Both the position numbers and the translations under genes were made by a program. A model generated the notes under the pieces. That model did no database searches, was not told the DNA's origin, and saw only the letters and a list, made by a program, of their open reading frames with translations. This document shows, one piece after another, positions 40,064 through 54,286 of a DNA stretch of 64,000 bases. This DNA is from Otis tarda (taxonomy: Eukaryota > Chordata > Aves > Otidiformes > Otididae). The stretch spans positions 23,053,001 through 23,117,000 of the forward strand of contig CM048552.1 in the NCBI GenBank assembly GCA_026413225.1, given 5' to 3'. Position 1 is the stretch's first letter. Every line of letters begins with the position of its first letter.

Positions 40064-43000
40064 TTTTTCCAAAGGGAACAAAGACTGGTTTGTACCTCCC
40101 AGAAACTCAAGCCAATCTTTTTTCATGTTTAGCACCAATTTTACTGTATGCATCTTGTCCAACATGGAGTCTTTCAATAGTTCAACTCCATGAGCATTTT
40201 ACATATGAAAACTCTTTAAAAGGTATTTATAATATTAAATTAGCGGAAGTATCTTTTCACATGTCACAAACTGAAAGGAATTAACACATTTAGGTAAAAC
40301 TAGCCTGGTAAGAAAACTAAGAGAATGTGTCCTAAGTCCTCCATTAGGTAATGCTAAGGAAGGGCTTGTGTGAAAAAAAAGTTAGTATTTACTGTAGAAG
40401 AACTGTCAGCTTTACAGGAATACGTTTTCTAACAGCAATTCTGAAATCAAAACACTGTTGTTAAAATCAGCCTGAGCTCTCAAGTCACATGCAGCTGTCA
40501 GACCTGTCTGCAGCAGAAGCAGTGGGATCCCTTGCACGCTCCACGCCTCTCCCCACCAGCACGGTCGTCCCGGTAATGCCTCCTCCCTCTGCCAAGACAC
40601 ACAAGGTCATGCACAAGCCTGCTGCATCTCTCGTGGAACATCGCATAGCCAGCTCCCAGCCCTGAGCTTCAGTTGCCTCCATCACATCCATGAGCTGAAC
40701 CTTTTAGCTGGCTGGCAGATTTACTGAGCAGTAAAAAGCTGACTTTTCAAAGAGACTCTCAGAAGACAAACTTTCTTATAATTTTTTTTTTCCTCCCAAA
40801 TTCTTAAGTGTATGTGTGTTTCTGGATTAATACTAAACTCCCAAAAAGCTTGTGTAATACAGAAAGATCTTTTTCTGTTTCTCCGTGTACCAGCTGTCAG
40901 TAGAGAGGAATAGAGACATTATTTAATAGATGAGATATCTAGGGAATGAAGTGTAAGAATTCCAGTCCTAAAACATCATAAAGACAAGATATTAAAATAA
41001 AAAATACACAGACTTTTTCCATCATTAAGGTGAAGGAATGCCATATGGGACTGGAAAGTTCTCCTCAAGTCCAAAAGAACCTTATTGCTCTTGCTCTTCA
41101 AAGTCTAACACTCCTGTCATTTCTGCCCTCCTCTGCAAGAACTGCAGATACCTTCTCTCCTAATCCCAACCAGCACACTGGCCATCAGACTCTATCACTG
41201 CTTCTGTTGCAAGGGAACACAGGGGCAAGAAAAGGGTAATCCCCTCAGAAAACCACTCACATGGATCTTCTTCCTTCGTTTTTCAAGAGTCACAGGTACC
41301 GTTTTATTCTAATAAAATGATTTCAAATAAATAAACACCATCATCAGTTTTAAAGCTGAGCCTTAGCCTCAAACAGAGTCTAAGAGACTGTTGTTGACAC
41401 GGAGGGCTTTTTCTTCAACACTTCCATAATGTGCTTCAAACCTCATTGTATTGTGGGAACAGCTGAGATGCCAAGTCAAATTTAAGCATCCTGGGAACAG
41501 CTGGCAAGCAAGTCTCCTGCAGGGATGCGGTCCTGCACATGAAGTCACAAGAGTGGGATTTCTAATAATGTGTAGTAACCAAGGTATGGAAGAAAAATCA
41601 GTTCATGAGTTAGCCCTCAGCAGCAGAGAGAGGAAGTTTTGTTCACTCCTCTGGAAGAAGGACAGCCAATACTACTCAAATCAAAGCCTGGATCCACAAT
41701 CCTCCAAGCTTAATTAGAAGATCTTAAAGAGTATAAAATGGCATTGGACACAAAAAATGATCATTTAAAAAATAAATTTAGTGGAATGAGCACTGTTACA
41801 TTTACAATCCACTCTCTACCATCCACTCTTTTTTGCTTGCTAGTGATACAGAGTTGGCTCTAGATGCAACAAAACCCGTCAGTGACCGCAGTGTGTCCTA
41901 AATCAAGTCTTGCCTATTATTCCCACTGGCTAGATGAAGGTCTTTGACACTCCTAACACCTCTGACATTTTATAATCAATTGCCAGCCTTTACAGAGGAG
42001 AAAATACCACTAGCTCTGAGCGCACTCCAAAAGAAAGAAACTCTTTTCAATTAATTTTAAGCCTGCTCTCTCCGATAGCCAAAACATGAAACAACGAGGC
42101 AACCTAGCAAGCCAAATATTAGCGAGATTGGTTGCTGGCAGCCAATGCCATATTCTATTTGTATATAAACAATTGTAGTTTATCCACCTCTTTAAAATAA
42201 CTGCAATATGAATCATCACAAGTACACTAGCAGAGGAAACAGCCAAATACTTGTAGCTGAAGAAAAACGTCATTTAATTCTCAAAGTAACTATGAATACC
42301 AGACTATTAGCACGTTGCCAACACCAAATACCTATTTGAGAAATCCAGTATTTTGTGGAAGAGACTCTTGGAAGAGAGGCTGACCTTTACCTATCCCTTC
42401 GCTGCTGGTGAAGGATGACGAAGCTCTTCCCGTACACTGCGTATCCATCCTGTGCCTGCTTTCATCTTCAGGACAGGAACAGAGACTGCTGCCTTTTAAA
42501 CTATTCTTGCGTTGATTTTTAGCCAGCTGTTATATTCCACTGCTATAAGTGAGGATGGAGGGCTAAGGAAGAGATTTTCAAACAATTCTTTGTAAACAGT
42601 CCACAAGTCCCATCTGATTTATAAACTGCCAATGCACTGGATGAGTTCAGCAGCTGGGAAGCTCTGGATTTGACAGCGATGCCCTTACCCAATGGTTCAA
42701 AGCAATCATTTTGAAGTAATAGAGGGCCTCAGAGAACATGGGGATCTCTAACTTAAAACCTCCTAAAGACCCATATTTCAGTCAAAATTCTTGCTCCTGA
42801 CAGTCCTTCTCATCCTCCAGCTCCTAATTCAAACCACAGGTCAGCTCTTGCTTTTCATAGGAGCTGGTTGCTGTACAGTGTAATGTTTGCATCAAATGCA
42901 ATCACCAAAGGCGCTCCAATTTCCACTAATAATTGTCACTAGGAAAAGAAAAAAACAATGGTTACATTTTTGTCAGAAAATAACCATTTCCTGATGTTTA

Positions 43001-46000
43001 GCACAGGCAGGATAATGGTCATGGGCAGCATCTTGGCTCAGAGGGCAAAGCTAGTGGGTGGTAAATGAGAGTGCTGCAAAGGGGACAGATCTTTTTCCAG
43101 GGGGGAAAGGGGGCAGTGTCTGCTAAAGGAGGCACCCTGACGGCAGGGGATTTATGCATCCGCTCTTGTGTCAGTTTAGGTGGAGGGAATCATTATGCAG
43201 GGCCAGCTGCAGGGGTGTGCGCTGCTGTCGGGAAAAATTAGAAGGCTAGCAATGAACTATAAAGAAGGGAGAAATGACAGAGTGAATGAAAACCCCATGA
43301 TAAACCCATTTAGGCTCTCTTCTCCCTGAGATGAAAGATGGAGTCTAATCTCTTTGGCATATATCCTGGCCAGGACTCAAACAAATATGCCTAGATACGC
43401 ACAGGCAGACATCCCTAGAATGTGCAATGACACTGTCCACCAAAAGGACCCGTAACTGCAAATGGTACTGAGTGGTTTTTCTGCATGTTTAGCTAAGTTC
43501 TGGGGAAAGATCAGAGCACACCAAGATGCTTTTGATCAGAAGAAATCTCGTCTGCTGCGGAATGCCTTCTTTGTGTAAATACCTTGGAAAGAAAGCTTTT
43601 CCATTTGAATACCTCAGGGGAGAGGAGAGAAGAGATGACAGGACTATAACACAGTGAAAACTAACTCAACTAAGGCGCTGGCATTCACTCTTGTTTGACT
43701 GAAGCAGAACTTTCCAATTTCATGTGGCATTCCTTTGCCTAAGAGAATTTCTGGTGGAGCTGGGCAGGTCTGCATAACTTCTTGTCCTGTTTAAGGCAGA
43801 GGTTGTTGGTTTTTTCTCCTTCATTAATACACTCACAAAAATGAAATATTCCAAATATTTCTTAATTGTGCTTGCTAATAAAACCAGAGTCAGGCTCTTG
43901 GGTCCTACCGGTATTGACTGGCAACGGAACAGGGAAAGAGCGGGCAAGGAAAGCAGTGGTCGTTCATACACTCCCAAAACCCCTTGGTTACAGTTCCAGC
44001 CCTAAGCCTACCAGGTGAAGTGTCTGGTAATTTTTCCTTTTGCCTGTCCTGATCACTGTTAGAGCCTCCAGGCTGGTGAAACTCCTGGAATGCTAATGTC
44101 CTGCAGGGAGCCAGAGGGAACAAAATGGGAGGTGTTTGGAGAACATCTTTCTGAGGGAGAAAGAGGGAAGGATGTACTCCGATACCTTATTTAAGGTTAC
44201 ACATAAGGACCCATGGCATTAGCCACTTTTTTTTTACCACAATCAGAAGAAATACACTTTTGCCTAGCACACCACATTGTAAATTATGTCACTGTACATC
44301 GTTCAGTATAAGATCTTCCAGATACAGTTTTATGAAAAATTTTGTTTACTTTTGAGTGTGAGAATTAGGAAAAAAAATCCCACAAAACAATTCTACTGTA
44401 AAACTCTTCCTTTCCACTATACATGCACATTGAGAAATGTGGGTATTTATTTACTTTTCTTGTAAAATACTTAGGACATTTTTTTTAAGGCAGTTCTTTT
44501 GTAATATTCTTCCTAGCGGTGCCATCTATCAAATGTAAAAAAGACTTCTGCTATCAGGTGTCAGATTAAGACACCACTGACCACATTCATAACTACGCAG
44601 TGTGTTATACAAGCACTTACATCTGTCTGTACAGTGTGGGCCTAACAGCTTAAAAAAAACTATGAACACTCAAAAATACAAAAAAAAGGCACCCCAAAAG
44701 CCCAAACTATGATAGTTTGAGGGCTTGAGACATTGATTCATTAACACTGTGAAGGTATAAATGGGGCAGTGAAGTGAAGAGTGTGGCCCCCTGATGAATG
44801 AAAGCAAAGGGAAGTTACCTGCATGCATGGCAGCTAAAAGAACATAACTCTGAAGGCCACTGTTTGATCAAAGTTACGTGAAAAACCACAGAAATAAACC
44901 ACAAGTTTTTACAGAATAAAACTGGAACATTCCTAAAGTACAAAACCATATAATTGTCAAAGTGCAAACAATAGTTCTTACAGCTACATAGTACATAGTT
45001 TTAACTATTTTCTTCCTAATGGAAGTAAGGACAGGCAAATGTATAATTTTAATATCAATTCAGGAAATACTTTCATACTAAGATATCAAATGTATTATGA
45101 ACGGAGGGAAAAGGAACATGATTATTTATCTGACTTGAAAACAGCACAATGTCAGGTTAATTTAAAATTCAATTTCAGTTTAAAGCATTACAAGGAAGAA
45201 AGAATCCTATGTATCATAGGTTGTAAACTGAAATCCTAGCAAGGTTTTTCTTCTGCTAACTAGCTGTGTATCAGCTATAAAGCCAGATTGCAGGTGCATC
45301 TTTTAGGAGATTGGGCTGCAAGGCTGTCATAAACCACGTTCAGAGAAGTTTGTAATTTACTATTCCCAAAGGTGTTTTATTTAAATTTTTTCATAGTCCA
45401 TTATTTAAAGGAAAACCAGTGTTATAATAACCCAGAGGTAACTTCTGCAAGATACAGTACATGTCACAAAAGCACAGAGGGTCCTACCCTGTGGAAGTCA
45501 CCAGGAAGGTCTGTGCAGAACTCCCAGAAGCACATATTTACAAAAGCAATTATGCAAAAGCAGTTTGTCTGCAAAACCAGCTTTTAGGGTGACACGAATT
45601 TAAAAAAAAACAACCACCAATCACCAAGAAACTTAGGGGTTTTTTTCCCCCCTTTCTAGAAAACATACCTACACAAAAATGCTTCATTAAAACTCCACAT
45701 AAAAACTTGAACATGATTGCTTGAGAAAAGAGGCAGGATCACCTTCCCAGTTTTCTGGGCTGAGGGATAAATAAATCTGATAGAAGTGACATTTAATGCG
45801 CCTCGAAACTACAAACTGAATGAAAGCCTACTCAGATTTGGTACATATTATAAAAAAATAGTGACCCAAGGACAACAGCTGGGCTCCAGCTGCCTCTTTC
45901 CAGCTCCAGGAGGTTCTCACAAGGTGCACCGGCCAGTCTGATCAAAAAGGCAAGTTCTGCTCCTCAGCCATCAGCCGCTAATGACCCAGCTGGCCAGCGG

Positions 46001-49000
46001 ACAGAAACAGGACTGGAAGGGCACTGAAACCCCGCACCAACAAAGAAAATAAAAGTATATCCCTGACCTCTGCTCCTACAAAAGCAAGGCAAAGTAAAGC
46101 TGCCATTTACAACAGCTGGGGCTATTTTTATTTAGTCACATGGGCCTTGAACCTCCTTGTACAAACACTTTGCGAAACCTCCAAACCTTGCTGAGGGAGC
46201 TTTGTTTTTGGCAAACTTAGAATTTAAGGTATGTGCAAATTGGTACTCGGGAAAGGGTAATATTCAAGGATTTGAAATTTATCTCCTCTGACACATCCAC
46301 AGCTGGGAACCAGTATGAACAGCTTCCTCATGCTGATCCAATTCACCTCTATTTGGAAATGGAGGGATGTGGAAAACATTATTAAAGGCAACAGAAAAGT
46401 GTTTTTTATTTCAGGAATCCTTTTATCCTATCTTTGAAAGTTACATAATTACGTATAAGTTTATAATAAATACCCATTACATATAATCAATTTACATTTT
46501 TCATAAAACAGTAATTTCAAAAAGTTTTAGAGGATTAAAAAAGCTAAGGAGAGAGAAATTTGATACAGCGTAAGATGGAAAACAGCCTTTTCCCCCTCAC
46601 TTTGTTTTTTTAAAATACATCTGGGCTTCCTCCTGCTCCCATAGCAGACAGTGTAGTTATACCCCTCTTCCACTTCCCACTTAAATCCTCACCATTTAAA
46701 TGGTTTAGTAAACTTCTTGCCTTACTGTGCAGTTTTGGACGTACAGCTTGAGGTGTGGGGTTGATTTTTTTTTTCTAAACTTTTGTTGGCACATAATATG
46801 GAAATTACCACCACTGCACCAGTATTTATACATGTGGTGTTAGAAAAATATACCATTTGCTTTGATGTATGGCTCTTTCCTTACTTCCTACTCCAACAGA
46901 AAACACAAAGGACGTTTAGCAGTGATAAGAAATCCTACTGACATCATCAGTATGCAGTGGCACAGTCAAAAGGTCTATGTCTGAATTACTCAGTGTCCCT
47001 CGCAGGATGGCCAAAACAAGCCTCAGTGTTGATTAAATTTCTGTGGAAACTAGGAAACATTGTTTAAAAAAAAATAAAATCACTAAAATAACCCAAATTT
47101 AAAAACAGGCTGCATCTGTCGCTAGGAAAGGCAGGACGCAGCATGGGGATGCTGCGCACAAGAGGATACAATACTTGCTTTCTTTCTAAGCTATCCCTTA
47201 TGCAGCATGTGACTCTCTATTCTAATGCTACTTTTTATTAAAACTTTTTTGGTTGCCAGATGTTGCGCAACACAAATAAGAAGGACTCAAAGCTGGAAAT
47301 GCCAGCTGCTCCTAGGTATAATCTGCCACAGGACTAAAGCAGCCTGAGACTGGGATGCTCCTCATGTGATGGAGGGAGCCTTCTGCACAGGACTCAAGGC
47401 TTCGGTTTCTTGCCAGTGTGATGGAGGTTGGGAATTCAATATTTACTGGACTCTGTAGCACTGTTTGATACCATCTGAGAGCAAGATGGGCCCAAATGGC
47501 TTGCAAAGGTGAGGAGAGGTGATTGGACGCAGCCACAAAACACGATGTTCTCATAGTAAGGCCTGCCATACCAAAAGGGCTGGGTAACAGGCTGAAATGC
47601 TGCATCCAACACCAGCTGCAGGGCACATAAAAGAAAACAGCGGTGCAGCGGAAGAGCACAAGCAGACTAAGACTTCACATTTCATTTTCAATCCTTTCAT
47701 CTTTAAAAACTAAACAGATTGTTTTAAAATATTTTCAAATGTTTCAAATGTTCCCCTTATATTTGGTTTGCAGACACATGATAAAGGAGCTTCAAATGTT
47801 CCAATATTATGCTAAAAAAGTTTTTAAAGTTGTCTCCAAATTGGAAGTACTTCAGAAAAAAAAGAGAAGGTATTTCTCAAAAAACCCAAATATATAACCA
47901 AGTTCTTTGAAGTCACTTTCTGCTCCACTGAGACATTTATACTAATTGGTAGGTTTCTCATTTCATCTTTTCAGGCACAGATCATTTCTAAATGAGTGAG
48001 ATTTAAGATACGCTATTTTAATACTGATAGCATACTTAACAAGATCAGATTTTAAAAAGATTCTATGCATTTATGCTGTCAAGGCTTTGACTTAGGGGTA
48101 TATTTTTACAAAAAAGGAAGGTGGGTAGGTTGCTGTACATCACAGAGTGCGCCTGTTCAGATCATTATAATCACTGTTTATGATCCTATTTTATATACCA
48201 TTACTTGGTATAAGCAAAAACCTCAAAAATATATAAATTTCAACACTAACACGAAAAGCCTGCAGGTCCATTTCCCCCCCCCATTCTCAGCATATACACA
48301 AAACTCTCAGTAAACAGATGTGCTATGGAGAATAAACACAAGTAACTTGTGATTAACTCAACCAGATCTGATTTGGCCAGCAAAAAGCTTAGTTACTTCC
48401 TAATCTGTTTATTGACCACTATCAATGAAGCAAAAATTCAGCATTCGCATCAGGACTGACATGCTAATTTTTGGATTAACACTTTTCAAATCCGTATTTT
48501 GCCTGTGAAATACAGAATGATGAAAAATTACTTGTGATTGCATATGTATAGGCGCCAATAACTACAGAAATGAAGCAACAGAGTTTTTACAGTAAAGAAG
48601 TATACGTAGAGCTACTGTAGGTTGCAAGTAAAGACTGCAATGTGTCCAGATGTTAGGCTATACATAGCTAAGCAAATACTGAGGCACTTCATCTTTCAGT
48701 AGTATAGTAATTTCAGCCTTGTGTTGATTTTCCTACAGAAATACAAGCAACCGGTATTCAACTTTGAGCCATATCAGAATATGTTCAATAGTTGCAAGTG
48801 CCTTTATCATTTACAGCAGCTCTTTCCAAGATGAAGAATTTAAACAGGCAAGAATGATTGATTCCTGCACCATTCCTCAGTTTACTGCAGCTCCTGGTTC
48901 TGTGCACTTCCCCTCCTTCATTTGGGCCCTGTGCAGGCCACCCTCTCTGGGAGGAATCCCTGACCCACATTTGGAGGACGACTTTGTGGTGGGCTTCTGG

Positions 49001-50442
49001 GGTTCAGTGTGGCCAGCCTGAGATCACCTCCACCGCTGCTCTCTCCAGGCTCACGACTCCGAAGTCTCTGATAAAGTACCGTTTGTTCAGGAGGACAAAC
49101 AATGTGAAGAAAAGCCTGTGCCTGACAAGGAGTTAATACATCTGCATTGCTCACAAGGAGTCATGTGCCTCCTGCATGAAAACCCTGGAAGGGTTTCCCT
49201 GCCTGCTCAACTCTGAATTGAGACTGTGTGTGGGAGCTGTCATTTTTGAAGTCTTCTTTCCACAACTTAAATGAGGGTAGAAAATATCTGTGGTTCCCCT
49301 CTAGGAAAAAGTGTCTTCAGAACCTACAGAAGGTATTTTTTCACTTCACCTACTCAGCCTCGAGCACAACGCCCGAGAGCGAGATGCACAAGCAATCTGC
49401 CAACACTACAGTCACTAACGATGCTGTGTATCTCCAAAGCATCTGATGTTGTCCATTTTGATTTTAACTGCTACTCTGATGGAGAGAACCCATATTCTAC
49501 ACCTATAACCCAACCATTCCTGCACAGAGAATATAAATGTAGATGCATTTCTGTATGTTCCCAGCAGAGTCTTCCAAGTATTTTCCACAGATTCAGTTGA
49601 CTGAGAAATTAGTTAACTCACTACCTCCATCTTAATTTTCTTAAAAATAAGACAACCAAGGATAAAAGTACATTTTGCTCCCACTAGAAAACCTTGTGTG
49701 TGCCCAGAGCTTGTGTCAGTGCTAGTTACTACTAAATTCTCACAACCACACTGCAAGTCAGTCTGAAGAGAAGGTGTACTCCTATTGCCAGGTATTAATC
49801 ACTTCACAAATACTGTGTGCCCAGGAAAGAAAACGAAACTGTTGCTTAAGGTATGGGATTAGTGCCAGGATACAAATGTATTATGCCTGCGCATTTTTAC
49901 TCCAGTTCAAACATACCCTCACCTAATCTAGTTCTGAAATGTATTAACTTCAGTTAGAGAGTAAATACTATTGTAATGAATACTAATAAATAGCCTCCAA
50001 ATAAATAAGAATGAGATGTTTTTGTCTTTGCCAGGGAACTCTTACAGGAGACTTTCATGCAGACAGAGTGGCCATTCCCTGATACAGAATCCATCACTGT
50101 CACTTACATATGGATCTCTTGTAATGCTGTGTTAGGAGACAAAGTCAAATGATCTCTTTTGCTTTGATGAAAGCATGAGGAAGTTGACTCAGATAAAAGT
50201 AGGGAGTAATCTGTTTAAACAGCTTGGGTCCAAAGTTGAAAATTAAACAAAATCAGTAACAAATACAGGCTTGCTGCTGAACAATCTGACTCAAGTGTGA
50301 CGTAAAACTGGATGAAATGCCATTACAAAGATATTTCATGCCAGAATATCCTATATGTGAAGTTTATGTAGACCTTCAGCTGTTTGAATTTACATGTGTG
50401 TGTTTATTTATAAATCTATACAATGCTCACTGTTTGCTAGTA
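40064..50442. other. unique A+T-rich noncoding DNA
   Basis: No gene, LTR or CR1 was recognised over this 10-kb stretch. Short open frames occur on both strands without domains. A slightly G+C-richer patch at 48.89-49.15 kb has overlapping open frames on both strands but nothing recognisable. The stretch at about 43.0-43.3 kb has few homopolymers and could be conserved noncoding sequence. Confidence 0.55.
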
Positions 50443-50950
50443 ATAGAATCATAGAATAGTTAGGGTTGGAAGGGACCTTTAAAGGTCATCTAGTCCAACC
50501 CTCTGCAAGAAGCAGGGACATCTCCAACCAGATCAGGTTGCTCAGAGCCCCATCCAGCCTAGCGCTGAACATTTCCAGGAATAGGGCATCTACCACCTCT
50601 CTGGGCAACCTGTTCCAGTGGTTCACCACCCTCATTGTAAAAAATTTCTTCCTTATATCAAGTCTGAATCTGCCTCCTTCTAGTTTAGAACCATTACCCC
50701 TCATCCTGTCACAACAGGCCCTGCTGAAGAATTTCTCCCCATCTTTCTAAGAGGCTCCCTTTAGGTACTGGAAGACCGCTACAAGGTTTCCCCAGAGCCT
50801 CTTCTTCTCCAGGCTGAACAGCCCCAGCTCTGTCAGCCTGTCCTCATAGCAGAGGTGCTCCAGCCCTCTGATCATCTTCGTGGCCCTCCTCTGGACTCGC
50901 TCCAACAAGTCCATGTCCTTCTTACGTTGTGGGCTCCAGAGCTGGACATA
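50443..50950 (-). mobile_element. CR1 LINE, 5'-truncated copy
   Basis: The plus strand reads the complement of a CR1 3' end: ATAGAATCATAGAATAGTTA, then GGTTGGAAGGGACCTTTAAA, through CAGGCTGAACAGCCCCAGCTC near 50810 minus its last base, to TGGGCTCCAGAGCTGGACATA near 50950. The copy therefore lies on the minus strand with its 3' end at 50443, and about 508 bp are kept. It includes the C-terminal part of ORF2 (the reverse-transcriptase polyprotein) and the 3' UTR. CR1 moves by target-primed reverse transcription, so 5' truncation is the rule. The copy is diverged and its coding part is broken (see the ORF2 remnant), so it is inactive. Confidence 0.97.
50486..50748 (-). pseudogene. CR1 ORF2 C-terminal remnant, with a nonsense change and a lost stop
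   Basis: On the minus strand the end of CR1 ORF2 is readable, with RFRLDIRKKFFTMRVVNHW followed by NRLPREVVDA and ARLDGALSNLI. Compared with the other copy at 59.7 kb, an in-frame TAG appears where that copy encodes Tyr-Arg (around 50740-50750). The usual stop just after the SNLI residues is replaced by TGG, so the frame runs on about 18 codons to 50486. Both changes show that this is a dead fragment. An ATG at 50704 inside it gives a misleading 72-codon open frame. Confidence 0.85.
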
Positions 50951-53340
50951 GTGATGTAATTAAGAATGATGTAGTTAAAGAAGCCTTTCAGTAATCTGGA
51001 GGCAATGAAGAACATCAGAGTCAACTGATATTTATTAGAAAAACAAAGAAAGAAAACAGATAATGAAAGCCCTTAATCTGTTCCCACCATTTAGCGGAAT
51101 CCAATCTCTGGTGACACAGTTCTAGCACGTACCTATTCAGGTCAGGTTTTTATCTGAACTAGAGATGCGTGCAGAGTGAGCACAAAAATGCCTGCATCTT
51201 GCTTTCACAAAATGATTTTTAAAGAACTAGCCATTCACACCTTTGGGAAGACATGTTCAACAAGTCCTCTCTGTCTTTTTAAGGAAAAGTAAAAAATACG
51301 CAACTTAAGTTTGCAAGGTAGGAGAGATAACACCTCCCCACTCCATACATGGAAGATTCAGCATAAATACCTACAGAAGATAACAGAAATGTTGACAAAA
51401 CAGGTTAATATTGAATCTGGATTTGGATCACTATAACACATCCTTTCTATGTCTCAATAGTCAAAGGCATGAAAGGAGCTGCAAAGAGAGTAAACGTGGT
51501 CTTCAGCTGATAAATGCACTCAGGAAAGAAAGCAAAGCCCAAAATAATTGTTGTAGACTCCTGAGAAAAGATATTAAATGTGCATGGAACATTTTCTACA
51601 TGGACAACCTGCAAAAACCTCCCCATTAACCTGCCTGAGCTCTTCTGAAGTAAAAACAAGCCAAAAAAACCCCAAAGCACCTTTCAATTTCCAAAAACAT
51701 TTTTCGATAATAAAGACCAGCAACAGTTCATGCTACCTTAGTGAGGAGGGCAGACAAATGTTCAGAAGCATAACATCCAAGTTTAAAGTGTGTCTGTAAG
51801 CACAGAGTTTATTAAATTATTTAAAAATGCAAAATTTTAGTCATCCTAATGACAAGAAGCATATAGCACAAATCACCAACTTTATAACTGACTTCTTTCC
51901 AAAATCTGAATAACAATAGCTTTGCAGATTTTTACTGCTCTTCTCAGCAGTCAGAAACGATGGTCCTCATGGAACTGAACTTATGGAAAGGCCAAAATTT
52001 TCCAGAAGGAAGAGATAGGATGACAACATATTAGGTGGGTCAAAATAAATAGTTTCAGATTCTGATTCATCAAGTAGAATACTGTGAGTGGTATTTATAT
52101 CCTTCTGCAGGAAAAAAAAAACCAGAAAAAAACCAAACAACAAAACCAAAACAAAATCACATTCCTTCAGCAGAGTTTGGTCTTCCTAAAGATTCAGAGA
52201 GGCACATGTCGAGCTGCAGTCCTGTGAGCAGCATGACTTCAGGTCTTGTGACTCCATTTGTCACAGAGCTCAAAGCCTTTGAACAAAACCCATGACACCC
52301 ACCTGGCCAAGGGTTAAAGCAACGTTTAACAAGGAATGAGCCTTTGTGGTCCCTGGGATGGCTTCAGGCCCGTAAAGAAACAATTGCATCATGCCCTAAT
52401 TACTCCAGCTGACTTGATGCACGAACTGGGATCTGTCTACAAGCATTTCAGAACATTGTGTAATATGGAAAATTAAGGTGTTGCATTATCTTTCCCAGAC
52501 TTGACAGCAATTTTTTTTCTGCACAGCTCGTTTAAAGTAGAACCACTATAAAGAGAGAGGAACAAAAGGCAGGCCAAAATTATACAGAGGACAGGACACA
52601 TGGAGAACAGCTTTCAGATACAACACTGGACTGTCATATATGGCTCTCAAAATTGTTAGCTCTATATTCCTGCTGCACTATTTCCCCCTGGAAATTCATC
52701 TAGGTCCCTTTCAGTGAAAAAAAGATTTGTTATTTTTCCTCAGTAAGTAACACTACAGTTATTCTTGCCTCCTTGTAAAAATGAACAATCTCTGCAGCAG
52801 ATGATCTATAAAGTTTCCCAGCTTCCCTGGGAGGAATGGCACTTTATTGTTCAATTTGGTTTCTCCATAATATGTGTCTCAGTCTTCAGTAGTGATGTAT
52901 AAGGAGTTTCGATCAAGCAGTTTAATACTGGGGAAAATAAACTTGTATTTTATAGGGAAAACATACCTATGAGGACACAAACATACAATAGGTGCACTTT
53001 CCTATATTCATATATATCTCTTTATATGTATTTTTCCTGTGTGTGTACATGTGCATTATAGATATCCTAGGAGTAGCAATGGTAACTCTACAGGGTTGTA
53101 GCTCTCTCTCAGTGTACAGGTATTCCTGGAATTCAGTCAATGACAAGGACAGGCAAATGCCTAAGACCCTTGCAGGTAGCTGCTCATCTTCCAGGTAAGG
53201 CATACATTGCTGGGTAATTTAATGCCAAAACAGAATCATAAGGTCTATATATTAATTCACTATAAACTGAGACTGGCAAGCACTTACAATAAAAGTGCCA
53301 CACTGTAACGCAGAATACAACCAGCGGCTGTTTAGGTTTC
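50951..53340. other. unique noncoding DNA
   Basis: No gene or recognised repeat. Short A-rich runs occur near 52110-52155 and A+T-rich unique sequence elsewhere. Confidence 0.55.
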
Positions 53341-53346
53341 CACACC
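53341..53346. repeat. target-site duplication, left copy (CACACC)
   Basis: CACACC directly precedes the TG that opens the LTR and is repeated exactly at 54470-54475 after its closing CA. It is the short host-DNA duplication made by a retroviral integrase. Confidence 0.88.
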
Positions 53347-53529
53347 TGTCGTAGTTCAGCCCCCATCAGGACCAGACTATGCAGTCTCTCTCTCTCACTC
53401 CCCCCACCCTCCGAGAGAGAACAGGGGGAGATGATATAAGAAAAACGGCTCGAGGTTTGAGAGGACAGGGAGAAATCCTTAAAAATACCGTCACAGGCAA
53501 AACAGACTCGACTTGGGGAAAACTATTCA

Positions 53530-53535
53530 TTTATT
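53530..53535 (-). promoter_or_regulatory. LTR polyadenylation signal AATAAA
   Basis: Minus-strand AATAAA (plus-strand TTTATT) lies about 183 bp inside the 3' edge of the LTR. It is where transcripts reading through the LTR in the minus direction would be cleaved. If intact, it could end host transcripts that run on this strand. Confidence 0.6.
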
Positions 53536-53738
53536 TCTAAAACTAGCAGGAGAATGAGACAGGGAACAAGATAACCTCCCTCCACCCCTCCATCTTCCTG
53601 GGCTTAACATTATCTCTACTACCTTCCCCCCACAAGCGGCACAGCAGGGAAGAGGGAATGGGGGTCACAGTCAGTTCATCATGTGTTGTTTTACACGGCT
53701 GTGTCATTGTCGGGGGAAGAACTCCTTGCATTCCTCCC

Positions 53739-53899
53739 CTGCTCCAGCGTGGGGTCCCTCCCACGGGCCACAGTCCTCCGTGAAACTGCTCCGGCGTGGG
53801 TCATCTCTTCCACGGGGTGCAGTCCCTCCAGAACAGCTGTCCCAGCGGGCCCTCCACGGGCCACAGCCTCCTTCAGGCCTCCACCTGCTCCGGCGTGGG
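53739..53899 (-). repeat. degenerate repeat blocks inside the LTR
   Basis: The 15-bp block CTGCTCCRGCGTGGG (plus-strand reading) occurs at 53739-53753, 53786-53800 and 53885-53899, each followed by CCACGGG-type words. Related GGGCTGCAGG words continue to about 53985. These internal reiterations are characteristic of this LTR family and lie downstream of the TATA-like box on the minus strand, so in the transcribed R/U5-type part if that box is used. Confidence 0.8.
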
Positions 53900-54286
53900 G
53901 TCCTCCACGGGCTGCAGGTGGATCTCTGCCCCTCCATGGGCTGCAGGGGGACAACCTGCTCCACCATGGTCGCCACCACAGGCTGCAGGGGAATCTTGGC
54001 CAGGAGCTGCATTACTCTTCCCCCTCCTTCTTCACTGACAGCCATCTGCAGCCATTCCTTACAACAGGCTGGCAGACACCTCTCAGGATCCTTTTTACAT
54101 CTTATTAACTTCTCATCTCCTCTCCACTTCTTGCAGCCAGGCTGGGCCGAGTTGGGCCCAGTCATCTGCCCGGCGGGAGGCCAGGGGGTGAGGCCTGCAA
54201 GGCCCACAAGGCTCGCGCCTCCTCCTCTCTGCCCCCGCTCAGCTGCTTCACATCTTCTCCCTTTTTTATTTTCCTGTTTTCCCCTT

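Noticed and set aside
47312-47659. 115-codon minus-strand frame
   Set aside because: No recognised motif, no strong acceptor or donor, and within the size expected by chance.
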